This document shows, piece by piece, positions 61,008 to 64,000 of a DNA stretch of 64,000 bases. Under the pieces are notes generated by a model. That model was not told where the DNA came from and ran no database searches. It saw nothing but the letters and a program-made list of their open reading frames with translations. Numbering within the stretch: position 1 is the stretch's first letter; the number at the start of each line of letters is the position of its first letter. The position numbers and the translations under genes are program-made. This DNA is from Pseudorasbora parva. Taxonomy: Eukaryota > Chordata > Actinopteri > Cypriniformes > Gobionidae. The DNA lies in contig NC_090184.1 in the NCBI RefSeq assembly GCF_024679245.1, positions 3,922,047 through 3,986,046 on the forward strand, written 5' to 3'.

Positions 61008-63186
61008 TAAAATAATGATTAGATGGGTAGACAAACATATGCAAAGTGTAAAGAAAATTTGAAATCTTTATAGTCGTTATCTTGTTGAAATGGTAAATGA
61101 ATCAAAAGTATTTTAAAACATACTACAAAGAGTAAACATTTTAGATTATTTCATTTTATTTTAAGATCTTGGCACGTTTTAAACTAGAGTTTTAAAAGAG
61201 ATTTGGGATATTGCACACTCTTTATATTATGGAACAAGATATATTGTATTAGTATTAGCTATATTTTCAACAAAAGATTTTTTCCTCCCTTGCTATGCCC
61301 AATTATGTACATTATCGTATTAGCATTTGCATCGATCGCGTCATTGCCGCTGTAAATATTCGCCCTCAGTGTTTGTTCCTCTCAGGCACGTTTCCACGTC
61401 TCTCATACATTCTTTCTTCACAAATCAGAGTTTATTATTGTCCTCCTCGGGAGGGAGAGACTGACAGAGCACATTATTAATTGAATTAATTTGAGTGTCT
61501 CTATAATCCTGTCAGTAGTTTTGCTGAATTAAACCGAGCGGAAGAGACAGAAGTAGCTCAATGCTGTTGTCAGCCATGTGTCAGCATGAAGCCGCCTGAC
61601 TGACAGACCGGCAGAGCCTCCCAGGGCCTCATTAGGGCACCCTTCCCGTGTGTGAGTGTATGTGTGTGTGGCGTTCTTATTATGTGTATACATACATTTG
61701 GCAGGTGCATACACTCACACCTCTCTGCCCAAGGTGGATCGTTTGCCTGAACAATACAAGTCAGCTCCAGCTTAAGTTGCAGGCATGTGAAAACTAGCCT
61801 GTAGGGACAGTTTCCAATATCTGTTCACACTGCTACATTTACTGCAGAAAATCTAATACCTTTTATTGTATTCAAAACGTCAAACCAGCACGCTCTCGTA
61901 TTCAGCACCCGTAATCGATCATCCTTGCGTTTTTGGCACTCCCTCAAACCGTTGTTGATCACATACAACTACACAATAGCATTTACATTAAACCGCACTC
62001 AGCAAATGTGTGTTTGAAATCAAATCGTCTGCATGAGAAATTGTAGCTACAAGTATTCGGGCTTGTGTGCTATGTGTGTATGTTTAAATAACCATGTACA
62101 TTTGCATGATCGTTACATATTCGGTCCCTACTGACATCATTACCTGCACACACACAGCCCACGCGAGGGTTCCTGCAACTTATATTTTATTCAACAAATC
62201 CAATGTTTCATTTCCCCTCAGGTAGTCACTCACTCAACAGACATTGCTCTTAAATTATGAATGTCTGGTTTGTCTCTTTTACACACACACTGGCAAGAAT
62301 ACACACCTGCGTCATTTCCAGAGACGTGCTCATAGAGAATAAATAATGCGATGGTGTGAAGTGACAGTAGTGTGTTAAAGTGGATACCACACACACACTG
62401 CAGTGTGAACCGCTAGGTTTTACCCCTAACAAGAATATACTAGGCTATATTCAAACATCGCCTTAATGTCAATGCAGGCTTGTTCAGAGAGCCAGCAAAA
62501 ACACAATGATTTTTTCCCCTCGCCTGTCTGACAGTTTTTGGAGGGTTTTTTTGTGGTTTGTCCTAAAAGAAAACACATGAAATCCAAACATGATTTGAAA
62601 TCTGCTTAAAATATAGATATTTCCCCCCACACATTTTCAAAAGCTGCTGCTTTTGATTTGGTTTCTGCCTTAATGAAAAACATAAAAGTGAAACATCCAT
62701 TGCTAGAGTATCACATATGGCGAATCTATGCAAGTTTGCAACTGGATCTGAACAGAAAAATCTGATCACGTTTTTAACAGTCGGTTTAAAAAAAATTGAA
62801 CTGGTGTGAACGTGTTTGAAATCAAAATGTACAACTCTTTGTGTTTTATGGAATATTGCAGTATTATAAATGATTTATCCGTGCACATCATTATTTTATT
62901 TTTTAATGAATGTGCCTCATAATCTTGAATCAGAATAACTTCCCCTCCGTGTTGCAGCTCTTCTCTGATGATGAGGGTGGGGCCACCTGTCACTCACATG
63001 AGATCCACCAATAGCAAACCACCACCATCCAATCAATTCCCCTCAGACAAAATCAAGCCCCGCCCTACATTTGTTCTTGTTTGTGAAGCAGTTTCACTCA
63101 CATATACGGCACAATAAGGAAGAAAAGAGGAGCGCAACTTGCGTTTCGTGCTGACTTTAAGATAGTATATTAGGACTGTCGGTTTA
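61004..63186. other. Mostly unique; repeat-poor block 61290-61640
   Basis: 61290-61640 is balanced and repeat-free and includes ATTAATTGAATTAATTTGAG; it is a candidate conserved non-coding element upstream of tcf7l1. Frames at 61295-61480, 61529-61714, 62250-62432 and 62563-62993 have no domains. 62945-63065 (GATGAGGGTGGGGCCACC, CCCCGCCCTACATTTG) may be repeat-derived. Confidence 0.35.
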
Positions 63187-63300
63187 TACCGTATATACCC
63201 GAATAAAAGACGCCCCTGAATATAAGACGACCCCCCATTTTTCAGACTTATTTTTTTGGGGGAAAAATCTGGTTTTCAACAGAATTTTTTATTTATTTGA
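63187..63300. repeat. ATAAAAGACG-type dispersed repeat end
   Basis: TACCGTATATACCCGAATAA followed by AAGACGCCCCTGAATATAAG then ACGACCCCCC is a recognisable vertebrate DNA-transposon terminus pattern with internal AAGACG repeats. Only one end seen. Confidence 0.5.
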
Positions 63301-63412
63301 AAATTCTACTGATAATTAATTGGATTTCTTAAAAACACCATACATTACAGGGCTCGACATTAAGCATGTTCATGTGCTTGTCCTTCAGATAATTAAAAAG
63401 GTTTAATAATTA

Positions 63413-63660
63413 ATAGGGGTGACCCCTAATAGTGGAAGATTCGATGCATCGATATGCAGGACCGGATTCGACCACTGATCTCATGGTCGAATCTTCGCGG
63501 GTGTTATGAAACGAGGATCATACCATTTTGGCAATATGGGTGTGCTCAATATTAGTGTTATAAAGACGTGTCGCGGCGCTGAGCGATCACCCCTTTAAGG
63601 GCACTGAGCTTCGCACCAGACGCGCCGCGCCTTTAAAATTCGAACACGTATACCGACGGC
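63413..63660. mobile_element. Possible hAT terminus (TAGGGGTGACCCCTAATAG)
   Basis: Starts TAATAGGGGTGACCCCTAAT, with ATTCGATGCATCGATATGC and GGATTCGACCACTGATCTCA typical of a fish hAT sub-terminal region (GATTCGA repeats). Right end not identified before the window edge. Confidence 0.45.
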
Positions 63661-63929
63661 GGCATTCGACGCCTGTCCGTGGCGATTAAATGTATATTTC
63701 CCTCAAATCGTAAATGTACATACTGATTTCACCCTGTTCTACAAGATACACTCATCGTGCAGCTCTTCTGTCAGAAGTCAATTCAAAATTGAGCTCGCGC
63801 GAATATAATGTTCAAGTCTGCCTGGTGTGAGATAATGTTACCTGAGACACAGCGCTGAGCTTCAGTCCGGTGTGCGACCCCCTTTAGGCACAATCGGCTT
63901 AAGAACGTGCATATAAACGCACTCAAAGT

Positions 63930-64000
63930 GTTCTTTTCCTCTCTAGGCAGGTATTTTTTAGCTAAGAATAAACTAAAAAAGTTACACAGTGTAGCTTTAA
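63930..64000 (-). mobile_element. End of a TTAAAGCTACACTGTGT MITE at the window edge
   Basis: TAGCTAAGAATAAACTAAAA followed by GTTACACAGTGTAGCTTTAA is the reverse complement of the left end of the element at 20128-20563, including the terminal TTAA, which coincides with the last base of the window. The left border is not defined. Confidence 0.7.

Overview
This 64 kb window is vertebrate nuclear DNA, almost certainly from a cyprinid-type teleost (zebrafish, carp or goldfish relatives). The evidence is the very high density of CA/GT microsatellites, many short non-autonomous DNA transposons of types typical of cyprinid genomes, a truncated L1-type LINE, and three coding exons that read as the start of a fish tcf7l1 gene. 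There is no bacterial-style gene organisation.

The only cellular protein-coding gene I can support is tcf7l1 (Tcf3-type HMG-box repressor/effector of Wnt signalling) on the minus strand. Exon 1 (46155-46340, ATG at 46340), exon 2 (45977-46049) and exon 3 (44447-44574) join with matching phases and GT-AG splice sites into 129 residues: the beta-catenin-binding domain plus the start of the Groucho-interacting linker. The next expected exon was not found to the left, so about 44 kb (1-44446) is probably one very large intron 3. To the right of exon 1 lie a CpG-rich promoter segment, a Z-DNA-prone (TG)n(CG)n tract, a 110-bp CA tract, and then a 3.1-kb 21-bp minisatellite only about 1.4 kb upstream of the start codon.

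The rest is repeat landscape. At least eight families of short transposons end in TTAA and begin AGG/AGA/AGC (2706-3392, 10193-10436, 20128-20563, 31376-31566, 32707-33883, 35543-35910, 39069-39478, 59873-60550 and fragments), which fits Kolobok-type MITEs. hAT-like elements with good duplications lie at 6450-6984 and 7186-7696, and an element with an 8-9 bp duplication at 39815-40367. TA-flanked elements lie at 15868-16782, 20025-20659 and as an inverted pair at 52383-53203. Clear nested insertions occur at 20025-20659 and at 57440-58260 (an L1 3' end with a 20-bp target duplication). Tandem structure includes a 30-bp G-rich minisatellite (26152-27880) ending in TTAGGG-like repeats, the 21-bp minisatellite (47758-50913), several diverged ~150-370-bp tandem arrays, and a fish repeat whose middle has expanded (55898-56918).

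Most long open frames in the window are artefacts of tandem repeats whose unit is a multiple of three (30 and 21 bp) or of CA tracts. I see no operon, CRISPR array, tRNA or rRNA. Nothing here is a convincing new biological system. The most interesting items are the minisatellite beside the tcf7l1 promoter, the upstream ORF ending 2 nt before the tcf7l1 start, and the nested or expanded mobile elements.
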